The position numbers and the translations under genes are program-made. Below, one piece after another: positions 1 to 5,398 of a DNA stretch of 6,815 nucleotides. Under the pieces are notes generated by a model that did no database searches, was not told the DNA's origin, and worked only from the letters and a program-made list of their open reading frames with translations. How positions within the stretch are numbered: position 1 is the first letter of the stretch; each line of letters begins with the position of its first letter. Source of the stretch: Deltaproteobacteria bacterium (lineage in GTDB: Bacteria > Desulfobacterota > SM23-61); assembly GCA_026388915.1 (NCBI GenBank), contig JAPLIW010000320.1, positions 1 to 6,815 on the forward strand. The letters are read 5' to 3'.

Positions 1-1
1 G

Positions 2-1075
2 GACGGAAGCGGAAAAAAGCGGCATCCCGTCTTCCTCAAGAGCCGCCTGTCGGAGCTGGCCAAAACCCCGCCGGCTCATTCCCGCGAACAAACCCTGCTG
101 GCCCGCGACCTCAGGCGAGTCCAGAAATACCTGGAAGAGGATCTGGACCCGGCCTGGAAAGGGATCGCCCTTTTTACCTGCCCCTCGGAAGACGTCTTCC
201 TTGCCGTTCCCATGTCTCTACCCCCGGCCAATTCCCTGGCCCTGTCCCCCTATCCCCACTTGTTCTCTCTGGCGCGACAGGCGGAACTTTATCAAACTTA
301 CGCGATCCTTGCGGCCGACTCCCGCCAGGCCCGTCTATTCCTGGTTCATGACGGGCGCCCGGAAAAGCAGATCTCCCTCTTCTGGGAAGACAAACATACC
401 ACCCGGTTTGGAAAAATGGGGTTATCCTTCCAGAAGTTTCAGCGGCACAAAAAGGAGCATATCAAACAGCGAGCCAAAGAGGCGGTGGAAAACCTGGGGA
501 AATGGATCGCCCGGCGGGAAATCAAATATCTGTTCCTGGCCTCCGAAGAAGAGATGGAGGGGGAAATCCAGAAACAGCTGCCCGCTGCCCTGAAGAAGAC
601 ACAGGTTCCCCTGACCTCCCTGGACTCCCGTGACCCGGACCATAAAATCCTCTCTGCCGCCCAGGAAGCCCTGCAGACCCTCGCCCGGGAAAGGTCGGAA
701 GTTCTGGCCCGACAGATCATGGACGAGGCTCAGCCTCTGGGGCGGGCTACGGTAGGCCCGGAACCGACGTTGAGCGCCCTTCAGAATCACCAGGTGGAAC
801 GACTGGTCCTGGATGGGAAGTTTCACGCCACCGGATGGCAGTGCCTCCTTTGCGGTTTCCCGGGCATGGGAGGCGTTCCCCGCTCCTGCCCCCTCTGTGA
901 AGGCGAGACCCGGCCTGCAGAGCTGCGAGAGGAGATTATCTGGAAAGCCCAATCCCGGGGGGTTGAGCTTTTTTTCACCGATAGCTTCACCCCCCTGATG
1001 AAGGCCGGGGGAATCGGGGCCCTGCTTAAATTTAAAATCACCGGGAAAACCTCTCGCCCGTCCACCGGAGTATGA
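2..1075 (+). CDS. baeRF family 10-like (eRF1-type) release factor homologue, 5'-truncated
   Basis: The reading frame is open from base 2 to the TGA at 1073-1075, giving 357 visible residues, so the true start lies upstream of the window. It resembles bacterial archaeo-eukaryotic release factor (baeRF) proteins, relatives of eRF1 and Vms1 proposed to act on peptidyl-tRNA at the ribosome. Around residues 90-175 there is an eRF1 central-domain pattern: a beta-rich part (YAILAADSRQARLFLV), a loop at 137-150, then a long basic helix. The C-terminal part resembles eRF1 domain 3, with a Cys4 zinc ribbon (C281, C284, C296, C299) followed by the typical GGIGALL ending at 336-342. The loop equivalent to the eRF1 GGQ reads M-G-L (139-141), so the catalytic glutamine is absent at that position. 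Family 10 assignment is from memory of the fold and motifs. Ribosome rescue or quality control is inferred from the family. Confidence 0.75.
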   Translation, partial: DGSGKKRHPVFLKSRLSELAKTPPAHSREQTLLARDLRRVQKYLEEDLDPAWKGIALFTCPSEDVFLAVPMSLPPANSLALSPYPHLFSLARQAELYQTYAILAADSRQARLFLVHDGRPEKQISLFWEDKHTTRFGKMGLSFQKFQRHKKEHIKQRAKEAVENLGKWIARREIKYLFLASEEEMEGEIQKQLPAALKKTQVPLTSLDSRDPDHKILSAAQEALQTLARERSEVLARQIMDEAQPLGRATVGPEPTLSALQNHQVERLVLDGKFHATGWQCLLCGFPGMGGVPRSCPLCEGETRPAELREEIIWKAQSRGVELFFTDSFTPLMKAGGIGALLKFKITGKTSRPSTGV

Positions 1076-1136
1076 AAAGAACAAGGAAATCGCAGAGCAC
1101 GCAGAGTGCGCAGAGGATAAAAAAAAGGAAACATGG

Positions 1137-1281
1137 AATATTGATGATCTCGTAAAAAGTCTCTTGGAGCGTCACCCCGGCGAAAGCCGGGGTCCAGAAC
1201 ATCTTGAAATAACTGGATTACGGCTTTCGCCGGAATGACGAATTCTATGGAATTGCGACTTTTTACGAGATCATCAATATT
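1137..1281. mobile_element. MITE-like inverted-repeat element with possible AATATT target duplication
   Basis: Bases 1137-1161 and 1257-1281 are perfect 25-nt reverse complements. Inside them a second inverted pair, 1171-1197 and 1213-1239, matches at 22 of 27 positions, and each of those arms is itself a small hairpin (CCCCGGCGAAAGCCGGGG at 1175-1192). The whole unit can fold into one long stem. The outermost six bases, AATATT, are palindromic and may be a target-site duplication; that leaves a 133-bp element (1143-1275) with 19-bp terminal inverted repeats. There is no internal ORF of note, so it would be non-autonomous and need a transposase in trans. It could instead be a REP/BIME-type palindrome. 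Confidence 0.72.
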
Positions 1282-1366
1282 GGAACAATAGAATAATGGG
1301 GGAATAACAATTTTTTTTGCTTTTCGATTTAAGCATTATTCCATCATTCCATTATTCCAGCATTCC
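1282..1366. repeat. Outer ATTCC-type inverted repeat apparently interrupted by the MITE-like element
   Basis: The right arm at 1334-1366, read as its reverse complement, starts GGAATGCTGGAATAATGG. It matches a composite left arm made of 1135-1142 joined directly to 1282-1308 (starting GGAATATTGGAACAATAG) at most positions, with one small insertion. The left arm is continuous only if bases 1143-1281 are removed. This suggests an older inverted repeat with an A/T-rich loop, later split by the MITE-like element. Confidence 0.55.
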
Positions 1367-1419
1367 AATTTGTTTCTTCTGCGGTCTCTGCGGTTGAATC
1401 GGTTTTTCAGGAGGGAAAG

Positions 1420-1926
1420 ATGGCTTTTTGGGAACAGGTGAAAGGAAAAACTCAGGCAGTCCAAATCAAGCTGCGCATGCTTTTCCTGGAGAATCAGCTG
1501 GATCAGGTTTTTCTTCGCCTGGGCAGCCTAGCCTACGACCTGAGCAAGAGCGGGGGCTCTCTCCGGGGGCACGAAGAGGTTCGCGCCCTCCTTCAGGAGA
1601 TTTCCTCGAAGAAGGAGGAGCTGGCGCAAATGAAGGAGGATTTCCAGCGCAGCTGGCGGGAAGAAGCCCGGGAGCTGAAATCAAGCCTGGAGAGGGGGGA
1701 TGGGGCGCTGGAGCAAGTGGAAATATCTTTCCTTTCTCCCATAGCCGGGAAAAAGGTCAAGGAAGTGGACCTTCCCAAGGAGGTTCTATTGGGGCCGATT
1801 CTGCGGGGGAAGGAACTCATCATTCCCGATGGCGAGACCGAACTGCAGGCCACCGACCGGGTCACCCTCATGGGCAAGAAGAAGGACGTGGAAACGACGG
1901 CGAAACTCCTGAAGGCCATGCCTTAA
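1420..1926 (+). CDS. Small coiled-coil protein with C-terminal RCK_C (TrkA_C) domain
   Basis: The ATG at 1420 follows a strong AGGAGGG ribosome binding site, and the frame gives 168 residues. Residues about 12-90 are charged and heptad-like, consistent with a long coiled coil. Residues about 100-166 match the TrkA_C/RCK_C pattern: SPIAGKKVKEVDLPKEV, then GPILRGKELIIPDGET, then a D-R-V-T-L-M-G strand and a final helix. RCK_C domains are ligand-sensing modules of potassium and other cation transporters (TrkA, KtrC and relatives). Here the nucleotide-binding TrkA_N/RCK_N half and any membrane segment are missing. No signal peptide is seen, so it is probably cytoplasmic. A regulatory or adaptor role is possible but inferred; the domain call rests on pattern only. 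The next gene starts 104 bp downstream. Confidence 0.78.
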   Translation: MAFWEQVKGKTQAVQIKLRMLFLENQLDQVFLRLGSLAYDLSKSGGSLRGHEEVRALLQEISSKKEELAQMKEDFQRSWREEARELKSSLERGDGALEQVEISFLSPIAGKKVKEVDLPKEVLLGPILRGKELIIPDGETELQATDRVTLMGKKKDVETTAKLLKAMP

Positions 1927-2000
1927 GGCGGATTCGGGAAAGGGGAAAAGACCTCCCGCGCGGAGGGGAGAATTTTCTTTCCTTCCCTCTCCCGGGCGCA

Positions 2001-2006
2001 TATAAT
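2001..2006 (+). promoter_or_regulatory. Candidate -10 box (TATAAT) upstream of the lipoprotein pair
   Basis: A perfect TATAAT lies 24 bases before the ATG at 2031, which would leave a leader of roughly 18 bases containing a purine-rich GGCGGCGGA before the start. At 16-18 bp spacing the -35 position is only T/C-rich (for example TTTCCT at 1978-1983), a poor match to TTGACA. It could drive the two lipoprotein genes independently of the RCK_C gene. This rests on one hexamer, so support is moderate at best. Confidence 0.35.
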
Positions 2007-2030
2007 GAGGTCGAAAATCGGCGGCGGAAC

Positions 2031-2387
2031 ATGAGAATCAACCCATTTATTCTCTTCCTCCTTGCGGGGGGAGTTTTGCTCTTGACCGGCTGTTCCTACA
2101 CCTTCACTTCGGCCGAGGGGAGGAGGGTCACTTCGGCTCAGATCCAGGAGATCAAGCTGGGCCGGACAACGGAATTGGACCTGATCAGGCTTCTGGGCTC
2201 CCCGGCCAAAAAAGAAAAGGCGATGAACGGAACCGATCGCCTGGTCTATGAATGGACGGACATCAAGAGCCTTACTTTCCCGGGAGGATACCAGGCCAGG
2301 GGTTTTTTCGACAAGGAAAAGGACGAAGCTTTTGAGATTATTCTCAAGGATGGACGGGTCCAAAGCTACCGCTTCATTAAACCATAA
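2031..2387 (+). CDS. SmpA/OmlA (BamE)-like outer-membrane lipoprotein
   Basis: The frame gives 118 residues from the ATG at 2031. The same frame is open much further upstream, but that part overlaps the preceding gene and lacks a sensible start; starting here puts a signal peptide at the N-terminus. Residues 5-20 are hydrophobic and end in the lipobox LTGC, with the lipidated Cys at 21. Ser at +2 fits outer-membrane sorting by the Lol rule. Residues about 38-76 (IQEIKLGRTTELDLIRLLGSP, quoted here only by its start IQEIKLG and end LLGSP) follow the BamE/SmpA pattern: a helix, a G-[RK]-T-T turn, a helix and a G-S-P. The family includes BamE, an accessory subunit of the outer-membrane beta-barrel assembly machine, but many BamE-fold lipoproteins have other roles. 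It is 11 bp from the next lipoprotein gene, so an operon is likely. True bamE orthology is not claimed. Confidence 0.75.
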   Translation: MRINPFILFLLAGGVLLLTGCSYTFTSAEGRRVTSAQIQEIKLGRTTELDLIRLLGSPAKKEKAMNGTDRLVYEWTDIKSLTFPGGYQARGFFDKEKDEAFEIILKDGRVQSYRFIKP

Positions 2388-2398
2388 GGGGGAAACGA

Positions 2399-3064
2399 AT
2401 GCTGAAACGCAACGGGTACATTCTGGGTCTGACAATGGTAATGCTGTCTTTGGGTCTTCTTTTCCTCGGGGGGTGTGCCGGCAGCAAAACCTTTCTTCTC
2501 CATTTATCCTACAGCCCTCTGGGAACCCCCCAGTTTCTGCCCATTTCCGCCAAGCCGGTAACCTTGGCGCTCTATCAGTTTGAGGATGTCCGGCCGGACC
2601 GTATTTATCTGGGGAGGCGCGTGTACCGGGACGGCATGGTGGATTTCTTCAAACCGGACGCCGGAACGGTGGAGCAGGTGATGACTCAATCGGTCATCAA
2701 AACGATGGAAAAAGCCGGGTTCAAAATCGCCCTGGTCAATCGGGTATTGAACCAGGACAAGGAGGATTTTAAAGATATCCCCGGGGACGTGGCCCTGGGA
2801 GGAAAGATTGAAGCCCTCTGGGTGGAGGCCAAAACCGGCTATGCAACCACCGATACGGATGCCAAGCTGCGTATCAAGGTGGTCTGGGGGCTGCCCAAGG
2901 AACGGGTCTGGATGACCAAGACCATCGAAGGGAGCGCCCAGGAGACCGACCGCCCCCTGTATCAGCCCAAACACGCCGAAGCCAAAATCAACGAGGTTTT
3001 CAAGGATGGAATGGATAAGTTTTTGAAAGACGAAACGCAGTTGCGGGAAAAAATCCTGAAATGA
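2399..3064 (+). CDS. Lipoprotein, possibly YajG-like, function unknown
   Basis: The frame gives 221 residues from the ATG at 2399, preceded by GGGGGAAAC as a ribosome binding site. A basic N-terminus (MLKRNG) is followed by a hydrophobic stretch and the lipobox LGGC, with the lipidated Cys at 26. This is a type II signal peptide; Ala at +2 does not suggest inner-membrane retention. The mature part is soluble with no further membrane segment. Its layout is a beta-strand region with P-V-T-L-A-L-Y-Q-F-E-D-V-R, a helix (VEQVMTQSVIKTMEKAGF), a V-A-L-G-G-K-I-E strand, then a C-terminal helix. This resembles the YajG-type uncharacterised lipoproteins in architecture, but I recognise no decisive motif. 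It is the second gene of a probable two-lipoprotein operon and is followed directly by a terminator-like hairpin. Confidence 0.7.
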   Translation: MLKRNGYILGLTMVMLSLGLLFLGGCAGSKTFLLHLSYSPLGTPQFLPISAKPVTLALYQFEDVRPDRIYLGRRVYRDGMVDFFKPDAGTVEQVMTQSVIKTMEKAGFKIALVNRVLNQDKEDFKDIPGDVALGGKIEALWVEAKTGYATTDTDAKLRIKVVWGLPKERVWMTKTIEGSAQETDRPLYQPKHAEAKINEVFKDGMDKFLKDETQLREKILK

Positions 3065-3135
3065 CCGTAAATCGCAATTCGTAGGTCGCGAGAGCGCGAG
3101 GGGGAACGCCTTACGACTTGCGACTTACGGTTTTT
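3065..3135 (+). terminator. Long hairpin with T-run after the lipoprotein operon
   Basis: The arms 3065-3085 and 3109-3130 (CCGTAAATCGCAATTCGTAG and its near-complement) pair with two mismatches and one bulged base. A nested TCGCG-AGAG-CGCGA hairpin sits at 3086-3099, and TTTTT follows at 3131-3135. The hairpin begins one base after the stop codon at 3064 and separates the plus-strand genes from the convergent minus-strand genes. It is longer than a typical intrinsic terminator and may be a repeat element co-opted for termination. Confidence 0.6.
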
Positions 3136-3166
3136 AAGGGCTGCTCACGGCAGCGCCCCATCAACC

Positions 3167-3379
3167 TCAGCTGAATCGGCTGCCCGGCCGGGGGGCGCAG
3201 GAAGAACCCGCGCCGCTCTCGCTGCCCTGGGGTTCCCCGCAGGAAAAGGCGGACATCATCCGCTGGGGATTCGCCGTCCCGCACTTGGGGCAGGCGATCT
3301 TCGCGTCTTTATCCGAAACCCTGTTAATCATCTCAAACTCATGAGCGCACTTGGAGCACTTGTATTCGTAAATGGGCAT
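3167..3379 (-). CDS. FmdB-family zinc-ribbon protein
   Basis: This 70-residue protein begins MPIYEYKCSKC, the hallmark of the FmdB/CxxC_CxxC_SSSS family of putative regulatory proteins. The first zinc knuckle is C8-x2-C11 and the second is C30-x2-C33 within ACPKCG. The tail from about residue 44 is Ser/Gly/Pro-rich and low in complexity, as usual for the family. On the minus strand an AGGAGG motif lies about 7 bases before the ATG at 3379. FmdB was named from the formamidase operon, and the molecular function of the short family members is not established. It lies 193 bp downstream of the thioredoxin gene in the same direction. A repeat cluster and a gene remnant occupy that gap, so shared transcription is uncertain. 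Confidence 0.85.
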   Translation of the reverse strand: MPIYEYKCSKCAHEFEMINRVSDKDAKIACPKCGTANPQRMMSAFSCGEPQGSESGAGSSCAPRPGSRFS

Positions 3380-3397
3380 CCTGAAAACCTCCTTTAA

Positions 3398-3465
3398 ATA
3401 GCTGATAGCTCATAGCTGATAGCTGATAGAAAATGCCATGAGCTATGAGCCCTGAGCAATGAGCC
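3398..3465. repeat. AGCTGATAG / AGCTATGAG repeat cluster
   Basis: Bases 3398-3429 hold direct copies of a unit like TAGCTGA or TAGCTCA. Bases 3437-3465 hold related units, GAGCTATGAG, GCCCTGAG and GCAATGAG. The two halves are partly complementary (GCTCATAGCT against AGCTATGAGC), so a hairpin is possible. The cluster lies upstream of the FmdB start (3379) and would be in its leader if transcription comes from further upstream. I see no protein-coding meaning. Confidence 0.65.
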
Positions 3466-3470
3466 TTTTT

Positions 3471-3487
3471 GGCCTTACCCTAAGGCC
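3471..3487. repeat. Small perfect hairpin GGCCTTA-CCC-TAAGGCC
   Basis: Seven-base perfect arms enclose a CCC loop, at the end of the membrane-protein-like remnant and just after the repeat cluster. A T-run lies on its 5' side on the plus strand (GCCTTTTT at 3463-3470), which becomes a run of A after the stem when read on the minus strand, so it does not look like an intrinsic terminator for the minus-strand thioredoxin gene. Confidence 0.45.
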
Positions 3488-3589
3488 ATCATCAACCCGA
3501 TCATCGCCCCCAGGCCGGTGCTGATGTACGGGTTGCAGGTCAAACCTCAGGTGCTGCCGATTTTCATGGAAATCAGGCTGAGAGCGAAC
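3475..3589 (-). pseudogene. Possible remnant of a membrane-protein C-terminus after the thioredoxin ORF
   Basis: On the minus strand, in a frame different from thioredoxin, the sequence reads RLGFALSLISMKIGST, then a TGA at 3549-3547, then in the same frame GLTCNPYISTGLGAMIGLMM and ALG, ending at a TAA at 3477-3475. The second piece is Gly- and Met-rich, hydrophobic and helix-like, typical of a membrane segment. No start codon or ribosome binding site fits it, and the internal stop prevents a normal gene. I cannot name the parent gene. It may be chance, or a decayed 3' end brought next to thioredoxin by a deletion. Confidence 0.3.
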
Positions 3590-3878
3590 CCGAGCCGACC
3601 AGCTGGTCGACCACCTTCCCGCCTTTGAACATGATCACGGTGGGAATCCCCCGCACTCCGTAGTTGGCCGGGATCTTGGGGTTTTCATCCACGTTCACCT
3701 TTACAAATTTGACCTTCCCCGTGTATTGATTGGAAAGCTCTTCAAAAACGGGGGCAATCATACGGCAGGGGCCGCACCAGGATGCCCAGAAGTCAACGAT
3801 GGTCGGCTGTTCGGCTTCCAGTACCTCCTTCTGAAAATTGGCATCCGTTCCGACCATTAAATTCGATCCCTCTCCCAT
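3573..3878 (-). CDS. trxA: Thioredoxin, C-terminally shortened
   Basis: This is a thioredoxin-fold disulfide reductase, cytoplasmic (no signal peptide). I chose the ATG at 3878 because AAGGAGG (3891-3885) lies six bases before it; an earlier ATG at 3902 would lie upstream of that site and add eight residues. The 101-residue product has the active site W-C-G-P-C at 34-38 (Cys35, Cys38), the buried Asp in VDFWASW, and the cis-proline of GIPT at Pro79. After V-V-D-Q-L-V-G at 89-95 it ends in SGSLSA, whereas thioredoxins normally continue about 10 more residues as the last helix (E. coli TrxA is 109 codons long). The downstream DNA does not encode that helix in any frame. The protein may be functional but destabilised, or recently truncated. 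Its upstream region is AT-rich with no clear -35/-10. Confidence 0.88.
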   Translation of the reverse strand: MGEGSNLMVGTDANFQKEVLEAEQPTIVDFWASWCGPCRMIAPVFEELSNQYTGKVKFVKVNVDENPKIPANYGVRGIPTVIMFKGGKVVDQLVGSGSLSA

Positions 3879-3987
3879 AACCTTCCTCCTTCGATTTTCC
3901 ACAATAAAATTAATAATTTCTATTTAGATGCATGGATTCTCAAAAGGTTTCAAAAAAAAGATTTCTCCTGGTTTCGAGCGTCCGATT

Positions 3988-5076
3988 TTACTCCTGGCCG
4001 AAAAATTTTTTAAACCCCATGAGAAGGCTCAGATCCCCTTCCGCCGTATATTTCTTCTCCAGGAAGGCCTTGGCCCCATCCATCCTGCCCCAGGCTACGG
4101 CCACCCACACTTCCGAGGGAGAATGAATCGTAAGGGTGGGATGGTCAACCCTCCCCTCCTTGAAGGCACAGGTCCCATCCTGAATGTCAAAGTACCACTG
4201 GCCGGGCTGTTTTCCGGTCACCTCGAATTGGATCGTGGCCCGGAGGTCCCCCGCCAATTCCCGTCTCATTCTTACGGCCATTCCCCCCAGAAGGATCCGG
4301 ATATCTTCCCTCACGGCTTCCTCGAAAGGCCTTGTTTCTTCTCCCCGCCGGGATCGCTCCGCGTGCTCGATCCTCACCTTCCAGAACAGATTCGCCTGCT
4401 CCTGGAATCCCTGGCGGTTCTGAGTCCACGGCTGGCGGATAATCTCTTCGACCTCGGCCGAGACCCTTCCCTTTTCCACTACCTCCTGCCCCGCCCGGTA
4501 AAGGGCCTGGAAAACCTGCTCCCCTTTTTTCCCCAGCCACTCCGGGGCCAGGAGGCTTTCCGACCCGGGGCGCAGCAGGATCCCGGCCAATTCCCTCCCC
4601 GAAGACTTGGCCAGAAGTCGGAAATTTTCCACCAGCGCCGCAAAATGATCTCCCTCCGGAAAGCCGCATACCGAAAGGAGGACCATCTTTTTGGCTCTCT
4701 CTCCCGGGAAACGGGGGGGATGCCGGGTAACTCCCCCGGATTCGATGAGGTAGGGTTCGACGAGGGGAAGCGTTCGTTCCAGGAAAATTTTCATGTACGC
4801 GGTCATCCCGTAGTGGTAGAGGGGGGTCGCCCAGACCTCCACGTCACAGTGTCTGAGCTTCTCCAGAAGGCCGGGCGTGTCATCCCGGTGGACGCAGACC
4901 CCCGGGGTTTTGTACCAGCAACTGTAGCAGCCGATGCAGGGCTGGATTTTTTTGCCGGCCAGATGGACCGTCTCGCACTCCGCCCCTTTGCTGGCGGCCC
5001 CTTCCAGGAATTTATCCAATACCATCTGGGTATATTTCTTGGGCCGCGGACTTCCCTGCAACGCCAGAATTTTCAT
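3988..5076 (-). CDS. Iron-sulfur-flavoprotein-like NAD(P)H:FMN reductase fused to SCP2 domain
   Basis: The 362-residue protein starts at the ATG at 5076, with GAAAGAAGG upstream and the flavodoxin-like start MKILALQGSPR. The frame is open 51 codons further, but that part lies in a repeat element and lacks family character. Residues 1-200 match NADPH-dependent FMN reductase/multimeric flavodoxins: a GSPR phosphate-binding turn at 8-11 and WATPLYHYGMTAYMKIFLER at 82-101. A cysteine cluster C47-x2-C50-x2-C53-x7-C61 resembles the compact 4Fe-4S motif of archaeal iron-sulfur flavoproteins. Residues about 200-257 are a charged linker. Residues about 258-360 are an SCP2 sterol-carrier-like domain (LRATIQFEVTG, WYFDI, HPTLTIHSP). 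SCP2 domains bind lipids or acyl groups in a hydrophobic tunnel. I infer electron transfer to a bound hydrophobic substrate; the substrate is unknown. It lies downstream of another SCP2 fusion. Confidence 0.85.
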   Translation of the reverse strand: MKILALQGSPRPKKYTQMVLDKFLEGAASKGAECETVHLAGKKIQPCIGCYSCWYKTPGVCVHRDDTPGLLEKLRHCDVEVWATPLYHYGMTAYMKIFLERTLPLVEPYLIESGGVTRHPPRFPGERAKKMVLLSVCGFPEGDHFAALVENFRLLAKSSGRELAGILLRPGSESLLAPEWLGKKGEQVFQALYRAGQEVVEKGRVSAEVEEIIRQPWTQNRQGFQEQANLFWKVRIEHAERSRRGEETRPFEEAVREDIRILLGGMAVRMRRELAGDLRATIQFEVTGKQPGQWYFDIQDGTCAFKEGRVDHPTLTIHSPSEVWVAVAWGRMDGAKAFLEKKYTAEGDLSLLMGFKKFFGQE

Positions 5077-5096
5077 GATCTGCCTTCTTTCCTCGC

Positions 5097-5398
5097 GTTG
5101 TGTCCCCAAAATAATGAGGACAAATTCCCACGTGGAGCCGAGGATCGGACCGATGCGCGCCGCCAAAATCCGGCGGGGGGAAGCCCCCTTCGACCGCATC
5201 CCTGGGGTTCCGCAGAGGAACGCGAACACAAAAGCTGCGCCATGGTAAACACCTAAAAAGCGGACCCCTGGGCAGCATCCATCGTAAAATCACCGTGGGC
5301 TGGTGCGGCACCACTGCCTATTTTGGCAAGCGCAGCGGCCCGACCCTCGGCTCCTGGCACCAGATTCCAACTTTGCCAGCTTATTTCCGGGACACAAC
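5097..5398. mobile_element. 302-bp imperfect palindromic element (degenerate MITE-like or structured RNA)
   Basis: The ends are perfect reverse complements: GTTGTGTCCC at 5097-5106 and GGGACACAAC at 5389-5398. Behind them the arms keep matching for about 80 bases with roughly three-quarters identity and small gaps; for example GGAGCCGAGG at 5134-5143 pairs with CCTCGGCTCC at 5344-5353, and GCCAAAAT at 5162-5169 pairs with ATTTTGGC at 5320-5327. Nearer the centre CCCTGGGGTTCCGC (5200-5213) pairs with GCGGACCCCTGGG (5260-5272). No convincing gene lies inside. Its right edge overlaps the last codons and stop of the membrane-SCP2 gene, and its left edge is 20 bp from the start of the flavoprotein gene. 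A mobile, non-autonomous element is my preferred reading; a structured transcript is the alternative. Confidence 0.6.

Larger units (their letters stand above)
1076..1419. other. Repeat-rich intergenic region without a gene
   Basis: I see no convincing coding region in these 344 bases. From the left there are three spaced copies of GCAGAG (about 1092-1115), a 133-bp inverted-repeat element (1143-1275), AT-rich sequence with a run of eight T, several ATTCC-rich units up to 1366, and CTGCGG repeats (about 1379-1392) that are the reverse-complement type of the leftmost repeats. The gap is built largely from nested inverted repeats. A promoter for the gene at 1420 could lie here, but I find no clear -35/-10 pair. 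Confidence 0.75.

Noticed and set aside
422..1084. 220-residue minus-strand open frame opposite the baeRF gene
   Set aside because: It is antisense to a clear coding region with recognisable domains, is Gly/Pro/Phe-rich without a family pattern, and fits a GC-codon shadow.
1428..2030. N-terminal extension of the BamE-like ORF overlapping the RCK_C gene
   Set aside because: It would bury the lipoprotein signal peptide inside the protein, and it is out of frame with the well-supported RCK_C gene.
3398..3465. CRISPR-like array
   Set aside because: The repeat units are very short, degenerate and without regular unique spacers, and no cas gene is present.
3913..3943. Possible promoter for thioredoxin (TTGAGA on the minus strand)
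   Set aside because: No hexamer at 16-19 bp spacing resembles TATAAT; the region is merely AT-rich.
3928..5256. 442-residue plus-strand open frame opposite the flavoprotein gene
   Set aside because: It is fully antisense to a gene with flavodoxin and SCP2 motifs, and its Pro/Leu/Arg-rich content has no recognisable domain.
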